From: Mesorhizobium huakuii
Lineage (GTDB): Bacteria > Pseudomonadota > Alphaproteobacteria > Rhizobiales > Rhizobiaceae
Assembly: GCF_014189455.1 (NCBI RefSeq)
Contig: NZ_CP050296.1
Location: 3,716,001 to 3,780,000, forward strand
Length of the DNA: 64,000 nucleotides
Direction of reading: 5' to 3'
Below, piece by piece: positions 47,064 to 57,092 of the stretch. The notes below the pieces were generated by a model. The model did not search any database. It had not been told where the DNA came from and worked only from the letters and a program-made list of their open reading frames with translations. A program made the position numbers and the translations under genes. Each line of letters opens with the position of its first letter. Position 1 is the stretch's first letter.

Positions 47064-48707
47064 GTGGATAAGTCAGCCTTCCAGAAACAGCTTGCCGCCT
47101 TGCGCGATCATCGCGCTGCGGCACCTGCCAGCATGCGCCAGGCCTTCGCCGCCGATCCGCAGCGGTTCAAGACATTCTCCGCCAGCGACGGCGACCTTTT
47201 GCTCGACTGGTCGAAATGCGCCGTCGACGCCGTCACCATGGACTTGCTGGAAAAGCTGGCCGATGCCGCCGATCTCGAAGGCCGCCGCGCCGCCATGTTC
47301 GCCGGCAAGAAGATCAACATCACCGAAGACCGCGCCGTGCTGCACACGGCGCTGCGCAACCTCAGCGGCAAGGGCGTCACGGTCGACGGCCAGGACGTCA
47401 AGGCGGATGTCCTTTCCGTGCTTGACGCGATGGGCGCCTTCGCCGATGCCATCCGCTCCGGCAAAGCGGCCGGTGCCACAGGCAAGAAGATCACCGACAT
47501 CGTCAACATCGGCATTGGCGGCTCCGACCTCGGCCCGGCCATGGCGACGCTGGCGCTCGCCCCCTATCATGACGGGCCGCGCGCGCACTATGTCTCCAAC
47601 ATCGACGGCGCCCATATCCATGACACGCTGAAGGGCCTGTCGGCCGAAACCACGCTGTTCATCATCGCCTCCAAGACCTTCACCACGGTCGAGACGATGA
47701 CCAATGCGCAGACGGCGCGCGACTGGGTGCAGAAGGCACTCGGCAAGCAGGCGGTCGGCAAGCATTTCGCCGCCGTCTCGACGGCGCTCGACCTGGTGGC
47801 CAAGTTCGGCATCGAATCCGATCGCGTCTTCGGCTTCTGGGACTGGGTCGGCGGCCGCTATTCGGTCTGGGGCGCCATCGGCCTTCCCGTCATGATTGCC
47901 GTCGGTCCGCGGAATTTCCGCGCCTTCCTCGACGGCGCCCACGAGATGGACGAGCATTTCCGCACCGCGCCGCTCGCCGGGAACCTGCCGGCGTTGCTCG
48001 GGCTGGTCGGCTGGTGGCATCGGGTGATCTGCTTCTATCCGGCCCGCGCGGTGATCCCCTATGATCAGCGCCTGTCCCGGCTGCCGGCCTATCTGCAGCA
48101 GCTCGATATGGAATCGAACGGCAAGGGCGTCACTCTGGACGGCACGCCGGTGGCGACGCCGACCGGGCCGCTGGTCTGGGGCGAGCCGGGCACCAATGGC
48201 CAGCACGCCTTCTTCCAGCTTCTGCACCAGGGCACCGACTTCATCCCGGTCGAATTCCTGGCAGCGGCGGTCGGCCACGAGCCTGAGCTCAAGCACCAGC
48301 ATGACCTGCTGCTCTCCAATTGCCTGGCGCAATCGGAAGCTCTGATGAAGGGCCGCACGCTGGACGAGGCGCGCGCGCAGATGCTGGCCAAGGGCATGAA
48401 GCCGGCCGACGTCGACAAGATAGCGCCGCATCGTGTCTTCTCCGGCAACCGGCCTTCGATGACCATCCTCTATCGCAAGCTCGATCCCCGCACCTTCGGC
48501 CGGCTGATCGCGCTCTACGAGCATCGCGTCTTCGTCGAGGGCACGCTGTTCAACATCAATTCCTTCGACCAGTGGGGCGTCGAACTCGGTAAGGAACTGG
48601 CGACCGGCCTGCTGCCTGTCGTGGAAGGCAAGGAAAGCGCCGCAAACCGGGACGCCTCGACTAGGGGCCTTGTGGAACGCATCCACCAATTGCGTGGTTC
48701 GGAGTGA
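47064..48707 (+). CDS. pgi: glucose-6-phosphate isomerase
   Basis: 547 aa, usual length. It interconverts glucose-6-phosphate and fructose-6-phosphate. Signature 1 is seen as [18 protein letters not shown] and signature 2 as [14 protein letters not shown]; substrate-phosphate loop [13 protein letters not shown] and SKTFTTVET are intact. It starts with GTG. Its stop overlaps the start of the HAD phosphatase gene (GTGA at 48704-48707), so the two are cotranslated. Confidence 0.95.
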   Translation: MDKSAFQKQLAALRDHRAAAPASMRQAFAADPQRFKTFSASDGDLLLDWSKCAVDAVTMDLLEKLADAADLEGRRAAMFAGKKINITEDRAVLHTALRNLSGKGVTVDGQDVKADVLSVLDAMGAFADAIRSGKAAGATGKKITDIVNIGIGGSDLGPAMATLALAPYHDGPRAHYVSNIDGAHIHDTLKGLSAETTLFIIASKTFTTVETMTNAQTARDWVQKALGKQAVGKHFAAVSTALDLVAKFGIESDRVFGFWDWVGGRYSVWGAIGLPVMIAVGPRNFRAFLDGAHEMDEHFRTAPLAGNLPALLGLVGWWHRVICFYPARAVIPYDQRLSRLPAYLQQLDMESNGKGVTLDGTPVATPTGPLVWGEPGTNGQHAFFQLLHQGTDFIPVEFLAAAVGHEPELKHQHDLLLSNCLAQSEALMKGRTLDEARAQMLAKGMKPADVDKIAPHRVFSGNRPSMTILYRKLDPRTFGRLIALYEHRVFVEGTLFNINSFDQWGVELGKELATGLLPVVEGKESAANRDASTRGLVERIHQLRGSE

Positions 48708-49434
48708 CTGATTTGGCAGACATCAAGGGCATATTGTTCGACAAGGACGGGACACTTGTCGACTTCAACGCGACCTGGCTCGGCATCGCCGACTTCATGG
48801 CCATGGACGCATCCGATGGCGACCGCTGGAAGGCCGACAGGCTGCTCGCGGCCGCCGGCTTCGATTTCGCCAACCGGCGCTTCAAGCCCGATTCGATCTT
48901 TGCCTCGGGCACCAACATGGACGTCGTCGAGCTATGGTTCCCGCGTCTGTCCGACGAAGACCAGATGCTGGCCGTCGCCCGCTTCAACGAGATCACCTCG
49001 GTACAGGGTTCATCGATGGCGGTGGCGCTGCCGGGCATCGTCGACACGCTGGCAACACTGCACAAAAGGTCCTACCGGCTTGGCGTCGCCACCAACGATT
49101 CCACCAGCGGTGCGGAAAAAACCTTGGTTACGCTCGGCGTCGCACAACTGTTCGACGCCGCCTATGGCTACGACGCGGTGGCCAATCCGAAACCGGCGCC
49201 CGACACCATCCAGGCCTTTTGCGATCTCACCGGCCTGAAGCCGTCGGAGATCGCCATGGTCGGCGACAACCGCCACGATCTCGAAATGGCGCGCGCCGGC
49301 GGCTGCGGCCTGGCGGTGGGCGTGCTCTCCGGCACCGGCACGCGCGAATCGCTGGCCGAGATTGCCGACGTCATCCTGGATTCGGTTGCCGACCTGCCGG
49401 ATTTCCTTTCGGCACGAGTCAGGAGACGGTCTAA
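48704..49434 (+). CDS. HAD-family phosphatase (phosphoglycolate-phosphatase-like), 3' end uncertain
   Basis: The HAD domain occupies about 238 residues: motif [14 protein letters not shown], motif II VATNDST, lysine motif NPKPAPD, motif [14 protein letters not shown]. After DLPDFL the frame has no stop and stays open to 50185, but that extension is antisense to the methyltransferase gene and looks like shadow coding. Restoring one base near 49413 (a third G) would give a natural end at the TAA 49432-49434. I therefore place the end there; the unshifted frame would give 493 aa. It is coupled to pgi by a GTGA overlap. Confidence 0.7.
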
Positions 49435-50182
49435 CCGTCAGGTTCGGCCTCGAAACGAAAGATGCCGCTCGGCCTTGCGGCGGCGTCTTTCGCGTCGCCG
49501 AAATCCGGCACCTGATATTCGGCAAGCAGGCGCAATCGCGAGCGCGGCAGATAGGCCCGGCCCGGATCGCCGACCAGCACCTCAATTCCGGCGGCAAGGC
49601 AGCGGTCGAAAAAGGCATGACGCGCTCAGCGACGTCCCGCCCGTAGAACACATCGCCGGCAAGCACGAGATCGACCAAGGGCGGCGAGCCCCCGGTGATA
49701 TCGCCATCGACAATGGTAATTTTGACGCCGTTCGCCGCCGCGTTGAGGCCGAGCGCGGCGACGCCGTTGCGGTCGATTTCGGCGGCGATCACCTCACGCG
49801 CGCCGGCTTTCGCCGCGGCGATGCCGACAATGCCGGAGCCGGCGCCGAGGTCCAGCACGCGGCGGCCCGCCACGCTCATTGGACGGTCAAGGATGTAGCG
49901 TGCCAGCACCGTACCGCCGGCCCACGCATAGGCCCAGTAGGGCGGCTGTGGTTCCGGCGCGTCGTCGTCCGCGTCACCATCGTCTTCGGGATCGACGAGG
50001 CGCCTCAACCCACTGCCCGGATGGGCGGTGTAGAAACGGATTTCGGGAAGCGCTGGCACCGGGACGAGGCGCATGTTGGCCTTGATGAATTCCGCCGGGC
50101 CGAGGCGCGGGCGCCGGTCCAGCGAATCCTTGTCCGGCGAACCGTTGCCCGCCGCCTCGTCGCGGACAGAATCTTCCCTCAC
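49431..50182 (-). pseudogene. SAM methyltransferase of the Nnt1/ETFB-lysine type, frameshifted
   Basis: Starts with GTG at 50182, overlapping the ligase stop by one base. N-terminal FIKANMRLVPVPALPEIRFYTAHPGSG, PYWAYAWAGG and SAM motif VLDLGAGSGIVGIAAAKAGA identify a small-molecule or protein-lysine methyltransferase. The frame breaks at VMPF (A5 run on the plus strand, 49609-49613): with one more base the reading continues as FFDRCLAAGIEVLVGDPGRA and ends at the TAG 49433-49431. Either a recent single-base deletion or a sequence error; without repair the last third is lost. Confidence 0.75.
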
Positions 50183-52220
50183 TAGGCGCGCAGCGCTCGC
50201 CGCAGGATCTTGCCGACCGGCGTCTTCGGCAATTCGGTCCTGAACTCGATGTATTTGGGCCGCTTGTAACCGGTCAGGTTCTCGCGGCAAAAAGCGGTGA
50301 TGGCTTCAGCGGTCAGGGCTGGATCCTTCTTGACGATGAACAGCTTCGGCACTTCGCCGGAGTGCTCGTCCGGCACGCCGATCGCCGCCACTTCGAGCAC
50401 GCCTGGATGCATCGCCACGACCTCTTCGAGCTCGTTCGGATAGACGTTGAAGCCCGAGACCAGGATCATATCCTTCTTGCGGTCGACGATCTTGGTGTAG
50501 CCGCGCTCGTCCATGAAGCCCATATCGCCTGACTTGAAGTAGCCGTCCTTGGTCATCACCTTGGCGGTCTCGTCAGGCCGGTTCCAGTAGCCCGCCATCA
50601 CCTGCGGTCCCCGGATGCAGATTTCGCCGACCTCGCCGAGCGGCAAATTGTTGCCGTCGTCGTCGCGGATGGCGATTTCCGTCGAGGGCAGCGGCAGGCC
50701 GATCGTGCCGGTGAAGTCGCCGGAACTGAACTTGTTGGCCGTCGCCACCGGCGAGGTTTCCGAGAGGCCGTAGCCTTCAGTGACAGGGCAGCCGGTCAAC
50801 GCCTTCCAGCGTTCGGCGACGCCTTTTGCACCGCCATGCCGCCGCCCAGTGTCAGCACCAGCGGCTTGAAGTCGAGTTTGCGGAAATCCTCATTGTTGAG
50901 CAGCGCATTGAACAATGTGTTGAGGCCGGGAAAGATGTGGGCCGGATACTTTGCCAGTTCCTTGACGAAGCCCGGAATGTCGCGCGGGTTGGGAATGAGC
51001 ACGTTGCGAGCGCCTTGCTGCATGCCCATCAGCGCGTTCACGGTCAGCGCGAAGATATGGTAGAGCGGCAGCGCGCAGATGAAGTTCGGGTGCGCGGGTT
51101 TCGGTTTGATCGTATAGGCGTCTTCCATCCACTGCGCGTTCTGCACGACATTGGAGAGCACATTGCTGTGCAGCAGCGTGGCGCCCTTGGAGACGCCCGT
51201 GGTGCCGCCCGTATATTGCAAGAAGGCGACATCGTCGGCTGCAACCTTGGCTGGCTTGAAGCCGAGGCCGGCGCCGGCCTTCATCGCCACGTTGAACTTG
51301 ACATGTCCAGGCAGCGACCATGCCGGCACCATCTTCTTCACGCGGCGCACGACGAAGTTGACGATCGTGCCCTTGAGGCCGCCGAGCATGTCGCCCATGG
51401 CCGCCACCACGACATGCTTGACCGCGGTCCTGGCGATTACCGCCTGCAAGGTGTTGGCGAAGTTTTCCAGGATGACGATGGCTTGTGCGCCGGAATCCTT
51501 GAGCTGGTGTTCCAGCTCGCGCGGCGTGTAAAGCGGATTGATGTTCACCACGACATAGCCGGCGCGCAGGATGCCCATCATCGCCACCGGATATTGCAGG
51601 ACGTTGGGCATCATCAGGGCGACGCGCGCACCCTTTTGCAGCCCCTTCGATTGCAGATAGGCACCGAAGGCCGCCGACAACTGCTCGACATCGGCGTAGC
51701 TGATGGATTTGTCCATGCAGGTGAAGGCCGGCTGGGAGGAAAATTGCTTGCAGGCAGCGACCAGGAAATCGCCGATCGAACTGTAGGGCAACGCACCGAT
51801 CTCGGCCGGCACATTTTTCGGATAGCTCTTGAGCCACGGCTTTTCGGGCAGGCCGGCAGCAAGTTCTGTCAGCGCCTTCGGCAGCCGCTTGGTGGCAGCC
51901 GTCGCCGGTTTCGATGCCGGCACTGCCTTCGCTGGCGCCCCGGCTTTCATTGCCCCAGTCTTTGCCGGAGAAGTCTTTGCCGGAGTCTTCGTCGGAGAAG
52001 TCTTCGTCGCGGAGATCTTTGCCGGGGCGGCTTTCGTTGCCGGCTTCGCAGCGGCCTTGGCGGTGGTGGCAGCCTTTGCCGCCGGTGCTGTCTTGGCAGG
52101 CTTTGCCTCGGCTTTGGCGGTCGCGGCCTTGGCGGCAGCTTTGCCTTGCCCGTCGGCGGCAGCTGGTTTCGAGACTGCCTTGGCCGACGCTTTCACCGGC
52201 GTCTTCGATGCTTTTGCCAC
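50182..52220 (-). pseudogene. long-chain fatty acyl-CoA ligase, frameshifted, with Ala/Lys-rich N-terminal tail
   Basis: About 680 aa if read through. It starts with GTG at 52220 (GGAGG five bases upstream). Residues 1-112 are a low-complexity Ala/Lys/Pro/Thr tail resembling histone H1. The AMP-forming ligase core follows, with P-loop LQYTGGTTGVSKGATLL, then [25 protein letters not shown] and a complete C-terminal lid ending [15 protein letters not shown]. The frame breaks near 50820: VQKA continues correctly only if one G is added, giving [10 protein letters not shown]. Without it there are two fragments, 52220-50796 and 50799-50182. Because everything else is intact, a sequencing error or very recent mutation is likely. 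Confidence 0.85.
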
Positions 52221-52686
52221 CCGTTCCTCCCTAGCAATTCTTGTTCGCCCGTTTGGTCGCCTGTGCCGCGCCCGCCTCCGAATTGACAGAGACGTCCTCC
52301 GCTGCCGCCAGCATATCCATCTATGTATTGCCTCTATCGGCGGCGGTGCAAGTCTTGCCCCTGCGGCAAGGCGCCGAAAGATTTGCCGCCGAAAATCTTC
52401 CCGTCGGCGACACTTGCAACCGGTATCTTTCCACATCGACGATCGGATGAAGGCGGACGCGGCGTTGATGTCGCCAGATGCCGGATCAATAAAAAAATGC
52501 GGTCGTTAACAATCTCGTGAGTGGAAAAAACTGCTAATTTTTTCTGCCGTTTAGCAAAATGGCGGATTTTTTTCCTGCTTCCCGCGGGGTAAGCAAACGG
52601 GGTGTTCCAAAGCCGGAAAAACGGTGCTTATATGCGCGCTTCGCGAGCCTGATAGAGGGGCTTGGAAGAACATCAGGGAGTGCTCA
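52221..52686. other. divergent promoter region, ligase / dppA
   Basis: 466 bases, no gene. The half near dppA is AT-rich with A- and T-runs. It contains the dyad TGCTAA-N13-TTAGCA (52532-52556), a candidate operator for the dpp operon. The other half is GC-rich and presumably serves the ligase gene. No small RNA could be recognised. Confidence 0.45.
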
Positions 52687-54285
52687 ATGAAAAAGAAACT
52701 CGCTTTTGCGGCCGCGTTGCTGGCTGCAAGCGTCCTGAGCGGCATGGCCAATGCGAAGACGCTTGTCTATTGCTCGGAAGCGTCGCCGGCCAATTTCGAT
52801 CCGGGTACGACGACCGGCGGCAACGATTTCGATGCCTCGTCGCGTACCGTCTATTCGCGTCTGGTCGAATTCAAGCATGGCGGCACCGAGGTCGAGCCCG
52901 GCCTCGCCGACAAGTGGGAAATCTCGGACGACGGCCTGGTATATACGTTCCACCTGCATCCGGGCGTGAAGTTCCAGACCACCGACTATTTCAAGCCGAC
53001 GCGTGACCTCAACGCCGACGACGTCGTCTTCTCCTTCGATCGCCAGTTCAACAAGGCGAACCCCTGGAATGGCGACAAGTATCTGCCCAACCTGACCTGG
53101 GACTACTACACCGGCATGGACATGCCGAAATACGTCGCCAAGTGGGAAAAGGTCGATGACCTGACCGTCAAGCTGACGCTGACCGAGCCGAACGCGCCGA
53201 TGCTGGCCAATCTCGGCATGGACTTCGCCTCCATCGTGTCGAAGGAATATGCCGACCAGTTGGCGAAGGACGGCAAGATGGCCGATTTCTCGACCAAGCC
53301 GATCGGCACCGGTCCGTTCCAGTTTGTCGACTACCAGCTGGATTCGGTCATCCGCTACGCGGCCCACCCGGATTATTTCAAGGGTAAGGAGAAGATCGAC
53401 GATCTCGTCTTCGCCATCACGCCTGATGCGACCGCCCGCATCCAGAAGGTGCTTGCCGGCGAATGCGACATCGCTCCCTATCCGAATCCTGCCGACATCG
53501 GCACGATCAAGGCCAACAACGACGTGACCCTGATGGATCAGGCCGGCCTGAACATCGGTTATATGAGCTACAACACCACCATCCCGCCGCTCGACAAGCC
53601 TGAGGTGCGCCACGCGCTCAACCAGGCGATCGACCGGGAAGCGCTGATCAAGTCGCTGTTCCAGGATGCCGGCGCCACGCCTGCCGAAAACCTGATCCCG
53701 CCGACCATGTGGTCGTGGAACAAGGATGTGAAGGCCGACGCCTATAATCCGGATGCGGCCAAGAAGGTGCTTGAGGCTGCCGGGTTGAAGGAAATCCAGC
53801 TCTGGGCTTCCGATCGCGTTCGTCCCTACAACCCGAACTTCCAGCGCGCCGCCGAACTGATCCAGGCTGACTGGGCCAAGGTCGGCGTCAAGGCGGAGAT
53901 CGTCAACTACGAGTGGACCAAGTATCGCTCGGAAGGCAAGAAGAAGGACCGTCCCGGTGCGTTCCAGATCGGCTGGACCGGTGACAATGGCGATCCGGAC
54001 AACTTCTTCGCCACCCTGTTCGCTTGCTCCGCCATCGGCGTCTCGAACTACTCCAGCTGGTGCGACAAGGACTTCGAAGACCTGATCCAGAAGGCCAAGA
54101 AGACCAGCGACCAGGCCGAGCGTGCCAAGCTCTATGGCGAGGCGCAGGTCGTCTTCCAGAAGCAGGCTCCGGCCTTCCTGCTGGCGCATAGCCAAGTCTA
54201 CGCGGTCGTGCGCAAGAATGTCAGCGGTTTCATGATGGACCCGCTCGGCATTCACCGCTTCGACGGCGTCGACAAAGCCGAATAA
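52687..54285 (+). CDS. dppA: dipeptide ABC transporter substrate-binding protein
   Basis: 532 aa from the ATG beginning MKKKLAFAAALLAASV, a clear signal peptide (cleavage after ANA near residue 24). The mature protein is an SBP_bac_5 peptide-binding protein with LVYCSEASPANFDPG, DKWEISDDGLVYTFHL and the NAPMLANLGMDFASI segment, closely DppA-like. Periplasmic capture of dipeptides, or of haem precursors as for E. coli DppA. It is first gene of dppABCDF, separated from dppB by a perfect hairpin. Confidence 0.92.
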   Translation: MKKKLAFAAALLAASVLSGMANAKTLVYCSEASPANFDPGTTTGGNDFDASSRTVYSRLVEFKHGGTEVEPGLADKWEISDDGLVYTFHLHPGVKFQTTDYFKPTRDLNADDVVFSFDRQFNKANPWNGDKYLPNLTWDYYTGMDMPKYVAKWEKVDDLTVKLTLTEPNAPMLANLGMDFASIVSKEYADQLAKDGKMADFSTKPIGTGPFQFVDYQLDSVIRYAAHPDYFKGKEKIDDLVFAITPDATARIQKVLAGECDIAPYPNPADIGTIKANNDVTLMDQAGLNIGYMSYNTTIPPLDKPEVRHALNQAIDREALIKSLFQDAGATPAENLIPPTMWSWNKDVKADAYNPDAAKKVLEAAGLKEIQLWASDRVRPYNPNFQRAAELIQADWAKVGVKAEIVNYEWTKYRSEGKKKDRPGAFQIGWTGDNGDPDNFFATLFACSAIGVSNYSSWCDKDFEDLIQKAKKTSDQAERAKLYGEAQVVFQKQAPAFLLAHSQVYAVVRKNVSGFMMDPLGIHRFDGVDKAE

Positions 54286-54295
54286 GACATTGAGT

Positions 54296-54321
54296 GGGGC
54301 GGCGCTCTAGAGCGCCGCCCC
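54296..54321 (+). promoter_or_regulatory. dppA-dppB intergenic hairpin
   Basis: Perfect 12-base inverted repeat GGGGCGGCGCTC / GAGCGCCGCCCC with TA centre, 10 bases after the dppA stop. No T-run. Such a stem can protect the dppA message and reduce readthrough into the permease genes. Confidence 0.75.
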
Positions 54322-54328
54322 CTTCGCC

Positions 54329-55336
54329 ATGCTCAAATATATTCTTCACAGAATTGCACTTTTGATCCCGACGCTAGTCGGCATCACTATCTGTGCCTTC
54401 GCCTTCGTCAGGCTGCTGCCCGGCGATCCCATTCTTGCCATGGCCGGCGAACACGGCGTGGCGCCCGCGCGTTACGAGGAACTCAAGGAACAGTTCGGCT
54501 ACAATCTGCCGATCTGGGAGCAGTATGCTCGCTATGTCGGTGCAGTCGCCACCGGCGATTTCGGCGTTTCCATTTCGTCCAAGCGCCCGGTGCTTGAAGA
54601 GTTCAAGACGCTGTTCCCGGCGACGCTGGAACTGTCGTTCTTCGCCATGATTTTCGCCATGGTGCTCGGCATCCCGGCCGGCATCTTCGCGGCCGTCAAG
54701 CGCGGCTCGTGGTTCGACCAGTCGCTGATGGGCACCGCGCTCGTCGGCTACTCCATGCCGATCTTCTGGTGGGGCCTGCTGCTGATCATCTTTTTCTCCG
54801 GTTATCTCGGCTGGACACCGGTTAACGGCCGCATCGACCTGCAGTACTTCTTCAAGCCGATCACCGGCTTCATGACCATCGACACCTTGCTCTACGGCAA
54901 ATGGGATGCATTTCGCTCGGTATTGCGCCATTTGGTGCTACCGACAATCGTGCTCGGCACCATTCCGCTGGCTGTGATAGCGCGCCAGACGCGCTCCGCC
55001 ATGCTCGAGGTGCTGGGCGAGGACTACGTGCGGACGGCCCGAGCCAAAGGGCTTTCGTCGGCCCGAGTCATCGGGGTGCATGCTCTGCGCAACGCACTCA
55101 TCCCGGTGGTCACCACCATCGGCCTGCAGGTTAGTACGCTGCTCGCCGGCGCCATCCTTACCGAAACAATTTTCTCGTGGCCCGGCATCGGCAGATGGAT
55201 GGTCGAATCCATATCCAAGCGCGACTATGTTGTCGTGCAGTCTGGCCTGCTGTTGATTGCCCTTATCGTCATGGCCGTGAATCTGATCGTCGACGTGCTC
55301 TATGCCGTCATCAACCCACGCATAAGGGCGGCGTGA
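54329..55336 (+). CDS. dppB: dipeptide ABC transporter permease DppB
   Basis: 335 aa, six helices. The N-terminal RIALLIPTLVGITICAFAFVRLLPGDP is the DppB/OppB signature, and the EAA loop RTARAKGLSSARVIGVHALRNALIPV contacts the ATPases. The TGA stop shares one base with the dppC start (TGATG). Confidence 0.94.
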   Translation: MLKYILHRIALLIPTLVGITICAFAFVRLLPGDPILAMAGEHGVAPARYEELKEQFGYNLPIWEQYARYVGAVATGDFGVSISSKRPVLEEFKTLFPATLELSFFAMIFAMVLGIPAGIFAAVKRGSWFDQSLMGTALVGYSMPIFWWGLLLIIFFSGYLGWTPVNGRIDLQYFFKPITGFMTIDTLLYGKWDAFRSVLRHLVLPTIVLGTIPLAVIARQTRSAMLEVLGEDYVRTARAKGLSSARVIGVHALRNALIPVVTTIGLQVSTLLAGAILTETIFSWPGIGRWMVESISKRDYVVVQSGLLLIALIVMAVNLIVDVLYAVINPRIRAA

Positions 55337-56247
55337 TGAGCCAGTCGACCGAAATCGCCCCGATGGCCTCCGGCAACCCGGATCGTCTCACCGGCCTCAG
55401 GACCTTCTGGTATTATTTCTCGGTGAACCGGGGCGCCGTCATCGGCCTGTTCGTCTTCATCCTCTTGGTGCTGGCGGCGCTGTTTGCGCCGTTGCTCGCG
55501 CCCTATGCGCCCGACATTCAGGACAAGACCGCCTTCCTGCGGCCTCCGGCCTGGCAGGCCGGCGGCAGCTCGCAATATCTGCTGGGCACTGATCCCGTCG
55601 GCCGCGACATCCTTTCGCGCCTGCTCTATGGCGCGCGCTTCTCGCTGCTCATCGGCGCGGTCGTGGTCACGCTGGCGCTCGCCGGAGGCATCACGCTCGG
55701 CCTGCTGGCCGGCTATTTCCGTGGCTGGGTCGACGTGGCGATCATGCGCGTCATGGACCTGATCCTGGCCTTCCCGTCGCTGTTGCTGGCGCTGGTGATG
55801 GTCACCATCCTCGGTCCCGGCCTGTTCAACGCGATGCTGGCCATCGCGCTCGTGCTGCAGCCGCATTTCGCGCGCCTTGTGCGCGCCGCGGTGATGGCGG
55901 AGAAGAGCCGCGAATATGTCGTGGCGGCGAAGGTCGCCGGCGCCGGGCATCTCAGGCTGATGCTCCGCACCATCCTGCCCAACTGCCTGGGGCCGTTGAT
56001 CGTCCAGGGCACGCTGTCCTTCTCCAATGCCATCCTGGAAGCCGCCGCTCTTGGCTTCCTTGGCCTTGGCGCGCAGCCGCCGACCCCGGAATGGGGCACC
56101 ATGCTTGCTTCGGCGCGCGAATTCATCCTGCGTGCCTGGTGGGTGGTGACCTTCCCCGGCCTTGCCATCCTGATCACCGTGCTTGCCATCAATCTGATCG
56201 GCGACGGCCTGCGCGACGCGCTCGACCCGAAACTGAGGAGGTCATGA
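55336..56247 (+). CDS. dppC: dipeptide ABC transporter permease DppC
   Basis: 303 aa from the ATG overlapping the dppB stop; the open frame begins upstream but only as dppB shadow. It has the OppC_N segment FSVNRGAVIGLFVFILLVL, the LLGTDPVGRDILSRLLYGAR motif and the EAA loop EYVVAAKVAGAGHLRLMLRT. It forms the channel with DppB. GAGGAGG before its end serves dppD. Confidence 0.94.
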   Translation: MSQSTEIAPMASGNPDRLTGLRTFWYYFSVNRGAVIGLFVFILLVLAALFAPLLAPYAPDIQDKTAFLRPPAWQAGGSSQYLLGTDPVGRDILSRLLYGARFSLLIGAVVVTLALAGGITLGLLAGYFRGWVDVAIMRVMDLILAFPSLLLALVMVTILGPGLFNAMLAIALVLQPHFARLVRAAVMAEKSREYVVAAKVAGAGHLRLMLRTILPNCLGPLIVQGTLSFSNAILEAAALGFLGLGAQPPTPEWGTMLASAREFILRAWWVVTFPGLAILITVLAINLIGDGLRDALDPKLRRS

Positions 56248-57092
56248 TGGCGCTGCTCGACATTCAAAATCTCGTCGTCGAATTCCAGACCGCGTCCGGT
56301 TCCTTCCGCGCCGTCGATGGCGTGTCGCTGCACGTCGACGAGCGCGAAGTGCTGGCGATCGTCGGCGAATCCGGTTCCGGCAAGTCGGTCTCGATGTTGG
56401 CGGTGATGGGCCTTTTGCCGTGGACAGCCAAAGTCACGGCCGACCGCATGAGTTTCAATGGCCGCGACCTCCTGAAGCTGAGCCCTGCCGAACGGCGCAA
56501 GATCGTCGGCAAGGACATGTCGATGATCTTCCAGGAGCCGATGGCCAGCCTCAATCCCTGCTTCACCGTCGGTTTCCAGATCGAAGAGGTGCTGCGTTTC
56601 CACATGGGCATGGACGGTGCGAAGCGCCGGGAGCGCGCCATCGAACTGCTGACGCAGGTTGGCATTGCCGAGCCGGCGGAACGGCTGAACTCGTTCCCGC
56701 ACCAGATGTCGGGCGGCCAGTGCCAGCGCGTCATGATCGCCATCGCCATTGCCTGCAATCCTAAGCTTTTGATCGCCGACGAGCCGACCACCGCGCTCGA
56801 CGTCACCATCCAGAAGCAGATCCTCGATCTCCTGGTCTCGCTGCAGGCCAAATACGGTATGGGCCTGATCATGATCACCCACAATATGGGCGTGGTGGCA
56901 GAGACCGCCGACCGCGTCATCGTCCAGTACAAGGGCCGCAAGATGGAAGAGGCCGACGTGCTGTCGCTGTTTGAATCGCCAAAAAGCAATTACACCCGCG
57001 CGCTCCTGTCGGCGCTGCCGGATGACGCCGTCGGCGACCGGCTGCCGACCGTCTCAGACATGCTGTTCGAACCGGCCGCCGGAGTCGCCTGA
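56247..57092 (+). CDS. dppD: dipeptide ABC transporter ATP-binding protein DppD
   Basis: 281 aa. Walker A GESGSGKSVSM, Q-loop MSMIFQEPMASLNP, signature MSGGQCQRVMIAIAIA, Walker B LLIADEPTTALD and H-loop ITHNMGVVAETAD. Of the two tandem ATGs (56244, 56247) the second has better spacing from GAGGAGG. The C-terminal oligopeptide-transporter extension usual in DppD is short, ending SDMLFEPAAGVA. Confidence 0.93.
   Translation: MALLDIQNLVVEFQTASGSFRAVDGVSLHVDEREVLAIVGESGSGKSVSMLAVMGLLPWTAKVTADRMSFNGRDLLKLSPAERRKIVGKDMSMIFQEPMASLNPCFTVGFQIEEVLRFHMGMDGAKRRERAIELLTQVGIAEPAERLNSFPHQMSGGQCQRVMIAIAIACNPKLLIADEPTTALDVTIQKQILDLLVSLQAKYGMGLIMITHNMGVVAETADRVIVQYKGRKMEEADVLSLFESPKSNYTRALLSALPDDAVGDRLPTVSDMLFEPAAGVA

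Noticed and set aside
49435..50185. C-terminal extension of the HAD protein to 493 aa
   Set aside because: The extra 250 residues are antisense to a recognisable methyltransferase and Arg-rich; loss of one base near 49413 explains the missing stop better.
50182..52220. Programmed frameshift in the acyl-CoA ligase
   Set aside because: There is no slippery run of the usual kind, ligases of this family are single-frame, and neighbouring genes show the same one-base loss.
54296..54321. Rho-independent terminator between dppA and dppB
   Set aside because: The stem is strong but no T-run follows, and dppBCDF clearly belong to the same transport system.
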